Assembly: GCA_039545315.1 (NCBI GenBank)
Contig: BCIM01000008.1
Coordinates: 620,001 to 684,000 of the forward strand
Reading direction: 5' to 3'
Length of the DNA stretch: 64,000 nucleotides
Origin: Kondoa malvinella
Lineage: Eukaryota; Basidiomycota; Agaricostilbomycetes; Agaricostilbales; Kondoaceae
Position numbers and translations under genes: made by a program. Below are positions 10,453 through 25,400 of this stretch, one piece after another. The notes beneath the pieces were generated by a model. The model saw only the letters and a list, made by a program, of their open reading frames with translations. It was not told the DNA's origin and did not search any database. Each line of letters opens with the position of its first letter. Position 1 is the stretch's first letter.

Positions 10453-13400
10453 ATGGCTTCTTTGCCTGAAAGAGGCGACATTACAGAAAATGCATTAACC
10501 TCATTCGATATTGCTGTTCTCAAGGTCTGCCCTTCTGTCAGAGCTGCTGCTACTGCTGCTTGGGCTGACTCCAATGGACGGATAGACCTACATCGAGTCG
10601 CTGCTGCCTCTGTTGCTCAGCGCTACTTCAAAGGAAATCTTGCTTCTCTTTGCGCAACATGAATTCCTAGACAAGGCCACTCGCTTCGGTCAAGAGTCTG
10701 CTTGTCAAGCAATCTATATCAACAAAGCTCGAGAGCCGCTAGACGTCGATGGTCAGTCGGATTCCAGTTGCTGTGCTACTCCCTAGCCTGACTGGAGCTG
10801 CAGTGGAAGATGAAGAGCAGGCTCCTTCTTTCCGCTATCAAGTCAGCACAGAGATGGACTACAACCCATCCTACGTCTCTACGCTAGCCATCATCAAGCG
10901 TGTTCCTGCACTCGATACGCTCAGACCATTAGATACCCAATTACACGTTCTCAACCTCTTTGGACCAGCTTCAGCAGAATCAGCTCTAGCTTCAGCCGGT
11001 CGTGCTGGAGCAACACAATCAAGCACCTCTTCAGCTAGTCCATACGAAACCTTGCACTCTTTGGTTCATCTCGCCGTCGCACCTTATTTCGAAGCCTATG
11101 TCAATTCGAAAGCTGGAAGAAAGCAATTGGAATCAGGTAACAGTGCGAAATCTAAAGATGCTGATGCTAAAATGGGCATTCCCATGACGAAACGAAAGTT
11201 TGCTGAACTGGAACTGTCCTTGCTTCATTTACAGCAGAACGTAGAGATACCCGACATTCATTTGGTCATTCATCCAGTCGTTCAACGCGCAGTGGAACGT
11301 TGCCATGCTGAAAACACTCGTGTTACGCCTGAAGTCATCGATCAAGCTACTTTGGTCGATTCTTCCTTTCTCAACAAGATCCAATCCGAAGTCAATTCTT
11401 GGATCAAAGAAATTCAAAACGTCACCAAGCTCAATCGTGATGTCGCTTCTGGTACTGCTAGTCAAGAAATCAACTTTTGGCTCAGCATGGAGAAAGCGCT
11501 CGAAGGCATTGAAGATCAACTTCGCAGTGAACCGGTCGTTTTGACACTTGACATTCTAAAGAATGCCAAACGCTTTCATGCAACTGTTTCCTTCATTGCC
11601 GACACTGGTCTTAAAGAAGCAGCCGATGTAGTCTACAAGTACAATCAACTGATGAAAGATTTCCCTTTGAACGAACTTCTCGCCGCAACTGACTTGGACA
11701 AGATCCAAGAATCCCTCGTCCTCATCTTTGGTCACGTCAACAAGAAGCTCAAACTCTCCCCTTACCCTATTCGACGTGCCCTACCTCTAGTAGAAGCCAT
11801 CTCCCGCGATCTGCACGATCAACTCCTCCGCGTTCTCGGCTCACACAGACTCATGTACATGCCTTATGAAGCTTTCGAACGCGCCATGAGATCAGCCAGC
11901 GCCGTTTTCCAAGTTTGGGACGAATCGATCAAAGAATTCACCAATGTCGCCAGAGAAGTCACTCGAAAACGAAACGAAAAGTTCTTGCCGATCAAAATCA
12001 ACCCTGCTCATGCCGAATTACAAGCCAGAGTCGTTTACCTTCGACAGTTCAGAAAACAGCATAAGCAATTAGCGCAGATGGTCGCTCCTGGTAAAGGTCT
12101 CGCTCCGATCTCGAATGGGATCGAGCCTGTTATGGATGGCCAGGTGGAACGCTCTGCTGAATTGGCGAATGGATTGGCGGACTTTGATATGGCAGAAGAA
12201 GTTAGAGCTGCTTATGAGAGTGTCAAGACGGTTGATGTTTTGGATACTTCGGCTGGTGAGTCGGATTCTTGTGCAAAGACTTGGTACTGAATCTGCCTTG
12301 GATAGATGGCACTAGCATCTGGGTTGCGGCGGAAACAACCTACAACGAACGAGTGTCTCGAGTGGAGAACCAGATCATTTCCCGCCTTCGAGAGCATCTA
12401 GGTGCAGCACGCAATGCGACAGCCATGTTTCGTGTCTTTGGTCGCTTCAATGCTCTTTTCGTTAGACCCAAGATTCGAGGTGCGATTCAAGAATGGCAAA
12501 CCCAACTCATCGATTCTGTCAAAGACGACATCCGAAGGTTACAAGACAAGTTCATGTCGTCGTACCGTGTGCGTAGCTTTCGCATAAGCATTGATCTTGC
12601 TGACCTGCCACTTTTCATAGCACTCCGAAGCCTATCACTCTTCTCAGCTTCGTGATCTACCGCCGATTTCGGGTGCTATCATTTGGGCCAAGCAGATCGA
12701 AAAGCAACTGTATGCCTATATGCGACGTGTCGAAGATGTGCTGGGCAAAGGCTGGGAGCTCTACGCCGAAGGGCAGAAGCTACAAAGTGAGAGCGCAAGT
12801 TTCCGTCGCAAGCTTGACACTCGACCCATTTACGAAGCTTGGCTGCATGAAATCACCAGACGAGATCTTCACATCTCTGGTCGACTCTTCGAAGTTACTC
12901 GAAACAGGTCGAAAGCTGGTCAATTGCAATTGGGCGTCAACTTTGATTCTCAGATCATTACGTGGGTTGAATTTCTCTGCTCTCAATGTTCGAAGGTGAC
13001 TTAAAATACGTTCTAGTCTTTTCAAGGAAGTGCGCAACCTGCTGTGGCTCGGCTTCCAAGTACCTCATACCATCAACAATACCGCCAAAGATGCTAAAAG
13101 AGTGTATCCTCATGCCGTGTGTGCTCTCCTATCTACTCCTACCATCGCTGACAAGCGTCAAGGTGTCTTTGATGGAATCTGTTCGAACCTATTCGCAGAC
13201 TGTTGACAAGGTCGCTACCTGCCCCGAAATCGCTACCTTGGTCGCAGAGTACCAAAGTAATGCACAGGAGATGATCACGAAAGGTTAGCAGATGCCCTCT
13301 ACTGTCGCCCTGTATCGATAGTGCCTTAGGCATGAATTACCGCTGGGACCATTTCGTCAACACCTTCATCACGACTACAAGCCTCGAAGGTCGCGAAGGC

Positions 13401-16400
13401 CGCCATGGTCAGTTTGTGCGCGAATTCGCTAGCGTAGTGTCGGTCTTTCAGGATCGCACCGATGCTCTGATCGAAATGTCGAGCGAGCTCAATCAAGTTG
13501 TCGATGATCTCGCTACCTGTCCTTACACAAGCGAGGCATTCTCTGTACTTCTGTCGAAGATCCAAAGCACAGTAGGTGCCGCTATGTCGCATGAGATTGA
13601 AGCTGATTTCTTTATGCAATCAGATTGATCGCCTCAGTCTCGAAGGCTACGCCAACTTAGATGCATGGGTCGCAGACCTGGACTTGCGCGTCGAGGAAGC
13701 TCTTCTTGCGCGCTTACACGAGGTCGTAGAGCATTGGTGCAAACAGCTCAGCGGAAGCAGGCCAAGCAGCCCATCTGATCCTGCTGTAGCATCAGAAGTA
13801 AGCAAATACAGTCTATATAGCACAGCTGCTGACCAAACCTCTAGATGCTTCGCATCAAATTCCTTAACCATGAAATCCGCATCCGAAATCAAGTCATTTA
13901 TCTGGATCCTCCTATCGAACATGCTAGAGCTACGTGGTATAGTCAGCTGCAGGATTGGCTAGGTACGAGTCGAACCTCTCTGTAGCCGCTCAAGCTCACC
14001 TGTTGAACTCAAGGCGTCGTGTGTGGCTTGAGGCGAATCTGCAGTTCTCGGTACGAAACGGGCCTGAAGATCCAGTCAGGCTCCTCTGCTGATCAGAATT
14101 ATACCCTACTAGTGAGTAACACACCCCGCTTTAGCAGTCTCAGTCGCTGACCTATCCCAGCTGTCCAATCTTGACGAAGCCCAATTGCGACGACCCTTCC
14201 TGAAGATCGAAGCCAAGATCGAAGAGATGCTAAAGTACTCTAGCAAATGGCTGCAGTTCCAGTCTTTGTGGGATCTTGAAGCAGAAGCCGTATATGCTCG
14301 CCTTGGCGACTCCTTGGGCAGTTGGCAGCAGATGCTTCAAGAGATCCGGAAGACCCGCTCAACTTTCGACAATGCGGAAAGCGAACACAGCTTCGGCGTC
14401 GCAGTGATTCGATACGAGCAAGTCCAGAGCAAAGTCAATGCCAAATACGACACTTGGCAGCGAGACATTCTCGGTCGCTTCGGTGTCAAGCTTGGCTATG
14501 CCATGAAAGAGACCCACGCGACCATCATGAAAGGTCGCAAAGACCTCGAGCAGCAATCCATCGAAGGCTCTTCCACAGCTCAAGCAGTCACTTTTATCAC
14601 TTTCGTGCAAGATCTAGAGAAGCGTGTCAAAGTCTGGGCACCTCAGATCGACCTCTTCATTACTGGTCAAAAGCAGCTCGAACGGCAGAGGTACCAGTTC
14701 CCTGCCGATTGGCTGTATTCGGACCAGATGGACGGCGAATGGAGCTCTTTCCGAGATATCCTGCAAAGGAAAAAAGCCTCGATTCAAGAACAGCTGTGTA
14801 AGCTGAGATCTCCAGATACTGGACTAATAGCTAATTCCGTTGAACAGCTGGTCTCCAGATGAAGATCGTCGCTGAAGACCAGATCGTGGCAAACAAGATT
14901 GGCGAGGCGGTCGCCGACTGGGAGTCCAACAAGCCTGTCCAGGGCTCTCTGAAGGCGGATGCTGCCATGAACTCGGTCAATGTCTTCGAAAACCGTGTGC
15001 AGAAGCTCCGCGAAGACTACGACTTGGTCTATCGGGCAAAAGGAGCGCTCAATTTGGAATTGGTCCGAGACGATCGCCTCGAACCTGTCCAAGAAGAGAT
15101 CAAAGACTTGAAGGCGGTATGGACAGCATTGTCTGGTGTCTGGAGCCAAATTAACGAGCTCAGAGAGACAAGCTGGACTTCTATAGTGCCTCGCAAGATT
15201 CGCCAACACATTGACGGGCTTTTGTCGACAACTCGAGATATGCCGAGTCGTATGCGCCATTATGCTGCATTTGAATTCGTTCAGGACGCCTTGCGCCAGT
15301 TCCTCAAAGCAAACACAATAGTCTCGGAGCTGAAATCAGAAGCTCTGCGCGAGCGTCATTGGCGTCAATTACTCAAGAAGTTGCGAGTCTCTACTCCTTA
15401 TAGTCCAACTCAGATGACGCTCGGCTCCGTGTGGGATCTGGACGTCAAGCGGAACGAGGCCGTGATCAAAGAGACTGTTATGCAAGCTCAGGGCGAAATG
15501 GCACTGGAGGAGTTCTTGAAGCAGGTGCGCGACTTGCGCGATTCTCGGCGTACGCTCACACTGTGGTTTAGGTCAAGGAGACTTGGACAAATTATACTCT
15601 GGATCTTATCAACTATCAGAACAAGACACGTCTCATACGTGGTTGGGATGACCTCTTTGCCAAATGCAGCGAAAACCTGAACTCGCTCATCGCTATGAAG
15701 ATGTCACCATACTACAAAGTCTTTGAGGAAGAAGCTGCCGCGTGGGAAGATCGACTGAATCGCATCCATGTTCTGTTTGACGTCTGGATCGATGTACAGA
15801 GGCAATGGGTATATCTCGAGTACGTCGGTCAGATTCAGTTCCAGGCTCTTAGACTCATTGTTACTCACAGAGGCATTTTCACTGGAAGCGCGGACATCAA
15901 GCACCTGCTGCCAATGGAAACGTCACGCTTCGGCAATATTCAGACCGAGTTCCTCAGTGTCATGAAGAAAGTGCTCAAATCGCCTTTTGTTCTGGACGTG
16001 CTCAACATACAAGGCATCCAGAAGAGCTTGGAGCGTCTCGCGGATCTGCTGAGCAAGATACAGAAAGCTCTCGGAGAGTATCTGGAGCGCGAACGATCCG
16101 CTTTCCCTCGATTCTATTTTGTCGGTGACGAAGATCTGCTCGAGATCATTGGCAACAGCAAGGACATTCATCGTGTGATCAAGCATCTCAAGAAGATGTT
16201 TGCAGGCATAGCTTCGATCAAGCTGAGCCCGGAAGAATCGCACATCGAGGCAATGGTGTCGAAAGAAGGGGAAGAGGTCGCTTTCTTTACACCAATTCCT
16301 TGCTCGAGCGAGACAAACATCAAAGACTGGCTGTCGCGACTAGAACAGGAAATGAAGCAGTCGCTGGCGAAACATCTGCAAGCGAATCACGCTTCGCTGG

Positions 16401-19400
16401 AGCAATTCTACTCTACCGAATTCGCCCTCCAACCCCTTCTCAGCTGGATCGAATCATGCCCTGCCCAGCTCGTAGTTCTTGCGGTGCAAATCCAGTGGAC
16501 CAGTCGCGTGGAAGCCGCTCTTGCGTCGGCCGAAGGCTTGCAAGACTGTTTGAACAGCGTCTTGCGATCTTTGGACATTCTCGCGGATGCAGTCTTGTTG
16601 GATCTACAAGTCAACGAGCGTCGCAAAGTCGAGCATCTGATTACAGAATTGGTCCATCAGCGCGATGTGATCAGAAGTCTTATCACCTCAAATATCGCGT
16701 CTGTCGAAGCATTCGAATGGCTCTTCCAAATGCGCTTCTACCTATCGGCAACAGCTGTCGATCCAACAGAATCCACTATCGTGAAAATATCAGATGCCTC
16801 ATTCACGTACGGTTTCGAATACCTCGGCGTCCCAGATCGCCTTGTACAAACACCGCTTACAGACCGATGTTATCTGACCTTGACTCAAGCCTTGAATGAT
16901 AGACTCGGTGGTTCTCCTTTCGGGCCAGCTGGAACAGGTAATGCAAGTTTTACGGTTCGTAAAGGAGGCTGAATGCGTCAATAGGCAAAACCGAGTCAGT
17001 CAAAGCGCTTGGTGTACAGCTTGGGCGCTTCGTTCTTGTCTTCTGCTGCGACGAAAGCTTTGATTTCCAGGCCATGGGCAGGATTTTCGTCGGTCTGTGT
17101 CAAGTTGGAGCGTGGGGTGAGCAGATCTACGTATCGCCTTCAAGGCATCTGACTGACCTTACATTGAATTGCTAGGCTGCTTCGACGAGTTTAATCGACT
17201 AGAAGAACGCATGCTCAGCGCGGTGTCTCAACAAGTGCAGACAATACAGCTCGGATTGGCCAGTCTTGTCTCCAATCCTACGACCGAGATTGAGCTGGTT
17301 GGCAAACGCTTCAAGCTCAGTACTGAAACCGGCATCTTCATTACCATGAATCCTGGCTATGCTGGTCGATCAAATCTTCCCGACAATCTCAAGAAACTCT
17401 TCAGAAGCATGGCAATGACTCGGCCTGACCGCGAATTGATAGCACAAGTTATGCTCTTCTCTCAAGGCTTCCGTACAGCAGAAAGTCTGGCCGCCAAAAT
17501 CGTCCCTTTCTTCAATCTTTGCAACGAACAGCTTTCGGTTCAACCGCATTACGATTTCGGCTTGCGAGCTCTCAAGTCTGTGCTTATCAGCGCAGGCCAT
17601 CTCAAACGTGGTCGTCTCCAAGCTCTCGAAGGATCAACATCGAGCGTCTCTGACAGTCACTCTGAGCAAGAAATCCTGATTCAAAGCGTCACCGAAACTA
17701 TTGTACCGAAATTGGTAGCTGATGACGTGCCGTTATTGAGCAGGTCAGTGCCTCTCCTGAACCTCAGGATCCCTTGCTGACCTACTGGATAGCTTGCTCG
17801 CGGACGTCTTCCCCGATATCGACTACGTCTCGGTCGACTTGGAGCAATTGAAGGCACATATCTTGACTGTGTGCGCGGAGAGGAATCTGGTTCCGGATGA
17901 GCTTTGGTTGCAGAAAACCCTTCAGCTGTACCAGATTCAGAACATCCAGGTATGCCTTCTACTATTGTCGTACATTCCCTCTCACAATGTCACTAGCATG
18001 GCTTGATGATGGTTGGACCTTCTGCTACTGGCAAAACTCAGTCTTGGCGTGTTCTCTTGGCTGCACTAGAGCGGCTCACTGGCATCGAAGGCGTATGCTA
18101 TGTCATCGATCCCAAAGCCATTCCCAAAGAAGCCCTGTATGGCACTCTCGACCAGACAACACGTGAATGGACCGACGGGCTGTTTACCCACACTTTGCGC
18201 AAGATCGTCGACAATGTTCGAGGCGAGGCTTCGAAGCGCCATTGGATCATTTTCGATGGAGACGTAGATCCAGAATGGGTGGAGAACTTGAATAGGTTAG
18301 GCTCGACTTGTGTATTGACTACCATTGCTGATGATTGCTCAGTGTACTTGATGACAACAAGCTTCTGACGCTGCCAAATGGCGAAAGACTCAACTTGCCG
18401 CCCAATGTTCGAGTAATGTTCGAAGTAGAAAGCCTTCAGTATGCGACTCTTGCTACAGTCAGCCGTTGCGGTATGGTTTGGTTCTCTCAAGATACGGTAT
18501 CGCCTCGCATGATCGCTCAGAATTACCTGCAAACGCTTCGCAAGGTACCGCTGAATGGCCAAGAAGATGATTCACCAGTCGACAATGCGATGTTCAACAG
18601 CGGTCAAGGCGATCCAGCCATTCTCGCCTTACAGAATGTAATTGTGGACTTGTTGGAGCCGCATTGCTTGGATGGTATTCTACCGCAAGCTTTGGGCTTC
18701 GCGGCCTCTCTACCACACATCATGGACTTTACCGCTATGCGAGCTATTGCCACCCTCTTTTCGCTGCTGAACAAAGCGATTCGCTCAGTCATCGACTACA
18801 ATGGCAACCATCCAGACTTTCCTCTTTCTGCTGGACAAGTTACTGCGTACATGGAGAAAAGACTACTCCTAGCGCTCGTATGGGCATTATCTGGCGACTC
18901 TCCTCTCGTCCAGCGGTCCGAAATGGGCAGGTTCTTGCGAGATCATTCAGGTCTTGAAATGCCACCTTTCAGCGGTGAAGCGACATCTCTGATCGACTTT
19001 GACGTCAACATCAACACTCAAAGCTGGGTTCCATGGGCGAACAGTGTCCCAACCATCGAAATCGAAACCCATTCTGTGCTGTCCGCCGACGTGGTCATTC
19101 CTACAGTCGATACTGTCCGCCACGAAGAGGTGTTGTATTCATGGCTGGCAGAACACAAGCCACTCTTGCTTTGCGGTCCTCCGGGTTCAGGCAAAACTAT
19201 GACACTATTCAGTGCTCTTCGAAAATTGACCGATTTGGAAGTCGTCGGACTCAATTTCTCCAGCGCGACTACGCCCGAGCTCATCTTGAAGACCTTCGAG
19301 CAATACTGTGAATACAGAAAAACGCCTACCGGAGTGGTCCTTAGTCCTCTTCAAATCGGTCGCTGGATTGTGGTTTTCTGCGACGAAATCAATTTGCCCG

Positions 19401-22400
19401 CTGTAGACAAGTATGGCACGCAGCGAGTCATTTCCTTCTTGCGACAACTGGTAGAGGCTGGAGGCTTTTGGCGAGTCAGCGACCGAGCTTGGGTCAAACT
19501 CGAACGGGTCCAATTCGTGGGAGCTTGCAATCCTCCAACCGACCCTGGCCGTGTCCCTTTGAGTCATCGATTTCTCCGTCATGCGCCTCTTGTCATGGTC
19601 GACTATCCTGGCGAGATTTCGCTCAAGCAGATCTATGGTACCTTCAATCGCGCTCTGCTCAAAGTGGTTCCGACTTTGCGTTCTTACGCCGAACCGCTGA
19701 CAAATGCAATGGTCGAATTCTACTCTGCCTCGCAAGAGCGCTTCACATCCGACATTCAAGCTCACTACATCTACAGTCCTCGAGAGTTGACTCGCTGGGC
19801 TCGAGGCATCTATGAAGCGTTGAAGCCCTTAGACTCGCTTGCCGTCGAAGGGCTAGTAAGAATATGGGCTCACGAAGGATTGAGACTGTTCCAAGATCGA
19901 CTGGTAGCTGAAGATGAGAAGAACTGGACCGATGTCACCTTGGACCAGTGTGCACTGCGCAATTTTCCAGGAATCGCCAAAGACGAAGCGCTATCTCGTC
20001 CTATTTTATTCTCCAACTGGACGTCCAAGAACTACATTTCGGTCGACCGCGAACAATTGCGCGAATTCACCAAAGCCAGACTTCGCGTGTTTTACGAAGA
20101 GGAACTGGACGTGCCACTGGTCCTCTTCAACGATGTCCTCGACCACGTTCTGCGCATCGACCGTGTTTTCCGCCAAACGCAAGGTCATATGCTGTTGATT
20201 GGAATCAGCGGCAGCGGCAAAGTGAGTGTCACTCTCTGTACCTGGATGCCTATACTCACATCTACCTTAAGACTACTCTTTCAAGATTCGTTGCCTGGAT
20301 GAATGGACTCAGCATTTTCCAGATCAGCATTCACAACAAGTACACCGGAGAAGATTTCGACGAAGACCTGCGCAATGTCCTTCGCCGTGCTGGTTGCAAG
20401 GGAGAGAAAATTTGCTTCATCATGGACGAGTCAAATGTGCTCGACTCTGGCTTCCTAGAGAGGATGAATACCCTTTTGGCAAACGCGGAAGTTCCGGGTC
20501 TCTTCGAAGGCGATGAACATGCGACTCTCATGACAGCATGCAAAGAAGGCGCTCAAAGAGATGGTCTTATGCTTGACGCACCGGAAGAGCTGTACAAGTG
20601 GTTTACCCAGCAAGTAGCCAAGAATTTACACGTCGTTTTCACCATGAATCCGGCTGCTGAAGGCCTTGCTTCGCGGGCTGCAACCTCTCCCGCTTTATTT
20701 AATCGATGTGTACTGGATTGGTTTGGCGACTGGTCGGAACAAGCTTTCTACCAAGTCGGTTCGGAATTCTCTCAATCATTGGATCTGGAGGTCGCACATT
20801 ATGAACCGCCGGCGAACTTCCCTGTCGCGTACCGAGATCTTGCTCTCCCTCCCAGCCACCGTATCGCCGTCAACAATGCCTTCGTCTTTGTTCATCAAAG
20901 CGTGATCGGAACCAACCACCGCCTGGGTCGAAGGCAAGGCAGATACAGCCATGTAACACCTCGACACTATCTCGACTTTATTGGTCAGTATGTGCGACTA
21001 TTCACCGAAAAAAGGGAAGCGTTGGAAGAACAACAGCGGCATCTGAATGTCGGTTTAGATAAGTTGCAGTCCACTGTTTCGCAGGTCGAAGAATTGCGCA
21101 TAAGTCTGGCGCAAAAGCGAAAGCAATTGGAGGCGAAGAATGTCGAAGCCAACGAAAAGCTTCAGAAGATGGTAGCGGATCAGCAGGAGGCCGAGCAGCA
21201 GCGAGCCACGTCTATTAAGATCCAGGCTGAACTTGAAGTTCAAAACCAAGAGATCGAAGAAAGGCGCAGCATCGTGCTCACTGATCTGGCCGCCGCAGAA
21301 CCTGCAGTTCTTGATGCCCAAGCGGCAGTCAGTAGCATCAAGAAACAGCATCTCACTGAAGTCCGGTCAATGGCTAATCCGCCTGAGGCTGTCAAGCTCG
21401 CTATGGAGTCTGTGTGTACCATTCTGGGACATCGCATCGATAGCTGGAAAACCGTACAAGGCATCATTCGCAGGGACGATTTCATCTCTAGTATTGTCAA
21501 CTTTGACACCAATAAGCAAATGACCCGACAGCTGCGAGATCGCATGAAGAACGACTACCTGTCTCGGCCTTCGTACAACTTTGCTGCAGTCAATCGTGCG
21601 AGTCAAGCTTGTGGTCCATTAGTCAGTTGGGTGCTTGCTCAAGTTGGCTTTTCGGAAATTCTCGACCGCGTCGGACCCTTACGCAATGAGGTACAATCTC
21701 TTGAAGATCAAGCTGCGACTACACAAGCTCAAGCTAGCACCATCGTGAACATGATCTCAGAGTTAGAGGCGAGCATCGATCGATACAAGGACGAATACGC
21801 CGGACTCATCAGCGAGACTCAATCCATCAAAAGCGAGATGGAAAGGGTAGAAACACGCGTCAACCGTTCTGTCAAGCTTCTGACCAGCCTCGAATCCGAA
21901 CAAAGCCGATGGGAGGACAGCAGCAAATCGTTCGAAGCTCAAATGAGCACTGTCGCTGGGGATGTTCTTCTTTCGGCTGCTTTCCTCGCTTACAGCGGCT
22001 ACTTCGACCAACACTACCGACAGCAGATGTGGTCTGCGTGGTGTCTACACCTTCAGCAGGCCGATATTGCTTTCAAAACGGACCTTTCTTTCGCGGAATA
22101 TCTGTCTACTGTCGACGAACGATTGGCATGGCAAAGTCACTCCCTACCTGCGGACGACTTATGCACTGAGAACGCAATCATGATGAAGCGCCACAACCGA
22201 TATCCTCTTATCATCGATCCGTCCGGTCAGGCAGCTACCTTCCTTTCTAATGAGTATAAACAGCGCAAGTTGCTCATCACCAGTTTTCTTGACGAATCCT
22301 TTCTCAAGAACCTCGAAAGTGCTCTTCGTTTTGGCACTCCACTGCTCATTCAAGATGTCGAACATCTTGATCCGATACTCAATCCAGTGCTAAACAAAGA

Positions 22401-25400
22401 AATCCGAAAAGCTGGCGGCCGTGTTCTTATCCGCTTGGGAAGCCAAGATATAGACATTTCTCCAAGCTTTGAGCTGTTCCTCTCTACTCGCGATCCGTCT
22501 ATCGACTTTGCACCTGATATTTGCTCTCGTGTCACCTTTGTCAACTTCACAATGACCAGAAGCAGTCTACAGAGTCAATCTTTGGACCAAGTGCTCAAAG
22601 CAGAACGTCCGGACACAGATCAAAAGCGAAGCGACCTGGTTAAGTTACAAGGCGAATTCAGATTGCGCTTGCGTCACCTAGAGAAAGCTCTACTTCAGGC
22701 TTTGAACGAATCCAGCGGCAACATTCTTGACGATGACAAGGTCATCGACACTTTGGAAACTCTCAAGAGCGAAGCTGCAGAAATCACGCAGAAGGCCATG
22801 GAGACAGACCGAGTTATTCAAGAAGTGGAGGAGGTCACAGCACAATATCTGCCCCTCGCCCAGTTCTGCAGCTCGCTGTACTTTGCCCTAGACCAGCTCA
22901 ATGTCGTCAATCACTTCTATCGATTCTCTCTAGCCTTCTTCCTAGACATTTTCAACTTTGTTCTGCGCCAGAATCCTAACCTGAAGAACGTCACAGATCC
23001 ACGAGAACGCCTGGCAATTCTCATTCAAGACCTTTTTGTCAATGTCTTCAAGCGAACATCAATGTCACTTCTGCATCAAGATCACTTGACCCTTGCATTG
23101 ACCCTGACGAAAATCCGTCTACATAGTCCTTCGACACAACAAGCGGCGGAAGAGCTCGATGGTCTGCTACATAGCACTGGCCAGCAAAAAACGATGATGC
23201 AGACGCCGTCATCCGACAATGTTGGCTTCACCGCATTGCAAATCGCGAATCTCTTCATGCTCCAAAGAGGGAAAGCGTTCGAGCGTCTCTGGGATCAGGT
23301 GCAAGAGCACCCCGCAGTATGGCAGGAATTTATATTGGCAGAAAATGCGGAAGATGTTGTCCCGGATCTCTGGTCAGATCTTCCAGGTCAGCAGTTGTCC
23401 TCGCATGTCTTTGTGGAAGCTGAGACCTCAAATCAGACGCTCAACTGGCCATTCGTCGTCTGGCGCTCGTTCGAGCTTTGCGACCAGACCGCACCCTACC
23501 GGCTGCAACCAAATTCGTCAATACCGTGCTTCAGATCGACATAGCTGCATGCGCTGGATATGACCTGTCGCAAGTCGTAACGCAGGAGGTCCAAGGCATA
23601 ACACCCGTAGTCCTTGCATCAGTGCCCGGATTCGACGCCAGCTACAGAATTGAGCGCCTTTCAGCAGCGTCCGGTACTCCTTGCGTTTCGGTTGCTTTAG
23701 GCTCACAAGAAGGCTATGCTTTGGCGGAACAAGCTATCGCCGATGCTGCTCGCCGAGGTAGCTGGGTCTTGGTGAAGAATTGTCACGTGCGTATTTTAGC
23801 GCAGATTACTTTTCCTACTTACTCACGAACCTCACAGCTCGCGCCAAGCTGGTTGAGCAGTCTTGAGAAGCGTCTCCAAAGCTTACGTCCCCAAAGCGCC
23901 TTCAGGCTGTTCCTGACTATGGAAGCATCTCCAAAGATCCCAGCTTCAATCTTGCGACAGTCTCGCATCATCATGAATGAACCGACGCCGGGTTTCAAGG
24001 CTAATCTACTTGGCCTGCTTCGAGGCATACCCGAAAGTCGCCATACGCTTCCAGCCGAAACAGCTCGAGTCCAATTCTTGCTGTGTTGGCTGCAGGCTGT
24101 GATCACCCAGCGACTGCGCTTCGCTCCACTCTCCTTTACGCAAATCTATGAATTCAACGATTCCGACTTCTCGGCCGGATTGAAGAGAATTTCTGCTTGG
24201 GTCGAGCATGTTGCAAAGGGGAGAAGCAACGTCGATCCGGCTTCGATCCCTTGGCTAGCGATCAGAACAAGTCTCAGTCAATACGCGTTCGGCGGCAGAG
24301 TCGATGTAGAGCAAGACCAGGCGGTTCTCGAGTCTTTCATCGACCATCTCTTCCAGCCCAAAGCCTACGATGTCGACTTCCCTCTGGTCACAGGCGAGCA
24401 GTCTTTGCAAATTCCAGACAGTACAAATATCGCTGGCTTTATCGATTGGACTTCCACGCTACCAGAGCAGGATAGCCCTTCTTTGCTTGGTCTTCAGCCC
24501 AAAGCTGCGACAGTCATTGCAACTCAGCAAGGTAAGTCGGGTGGTTGTTCGCGCAGGCACGATCTCATACTTGCCTGCCATCTTAGCAAATGCACTGTTT
24601 AGCTCTTTGGAAATGTTGCGAACGCTTTCTGAGGAAGAAGACGAGACAGTTGGCAGCGGTCCAGAAACATCAAGTGCCACGAATATTCAACCAGCCTGGA
24701 TGAAACAGCTAGGCGAGGATTGCGAGTCATATCTGAAGGCGCTTCCAAAGGTATGAGCTTTCTGTCCCCATCACTCAGCTTTGATGCTGACTATCTTGCA
24801 TCAGGCGATTTCAGCGTTGCTGCCACAAGCCGAGAATGCACAAGAACCGCTGGTCCGTTTCTTCAGACGAGAGCATGTTGTCTTCAGCTCGGTCTTGCGT
24901 ACTGTACGCACCGACCTTCAATCTGTCGTGAACATGTGCAAAGGAAGTCGCCAAACGAACTATCTAAGGTTGTTGGTCCAATGCATCACGAAAGGTACGA
25001 TCTTCGTTCGGTATCTATCGCTCAATGTACTGAAGAGAGCTTAGGGTTGATTCCTCCGGAATGGTATAAATACAAGACCAGGTCGGGCATGAATCTAGCA
25101 CAATGGATCGACGACCTGTCAAAGAGGGTACAACAGCTTGAAGCGGGAATGCGAGATGGCTTCCGTTCCGTCTGGGTCGGTGGGCTTGCTCTACCTTCTG
25201 GTTGGATCACTGCGACTCGCCAAGCAGCGGCTCACAAGCTAAACACCTCCATCGAAAAGCTTCATCTGTCTATCCTAGTCGGACAAGGCGCTGCATCTGT
25301 CGGCGAGGCCGCATCATTCACTGTGCAAGGCAGGCCGTCTCTGACAGATATGCTGATCTTTGGCTGATCGTCGCATGCTCAGGGATGTCCCTTCATTGCG

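Noticed and set aside
10269..10574. Minus-strand ORF opposite dynein exon 1
   Set aside because: It is a mirror of coding sequence on the plus strand; the plus frame has clear family residues and splice sites.
20222..20330. Apparent frameshift in dynein between AAA4 and its downstream sequence
   Set aside because: A 50-nt intron (20222-20271, GTGAGT donor, TTAAG acceptor) restores the frame exactly at GISGSGK|TTLSRF; the gene is intact.
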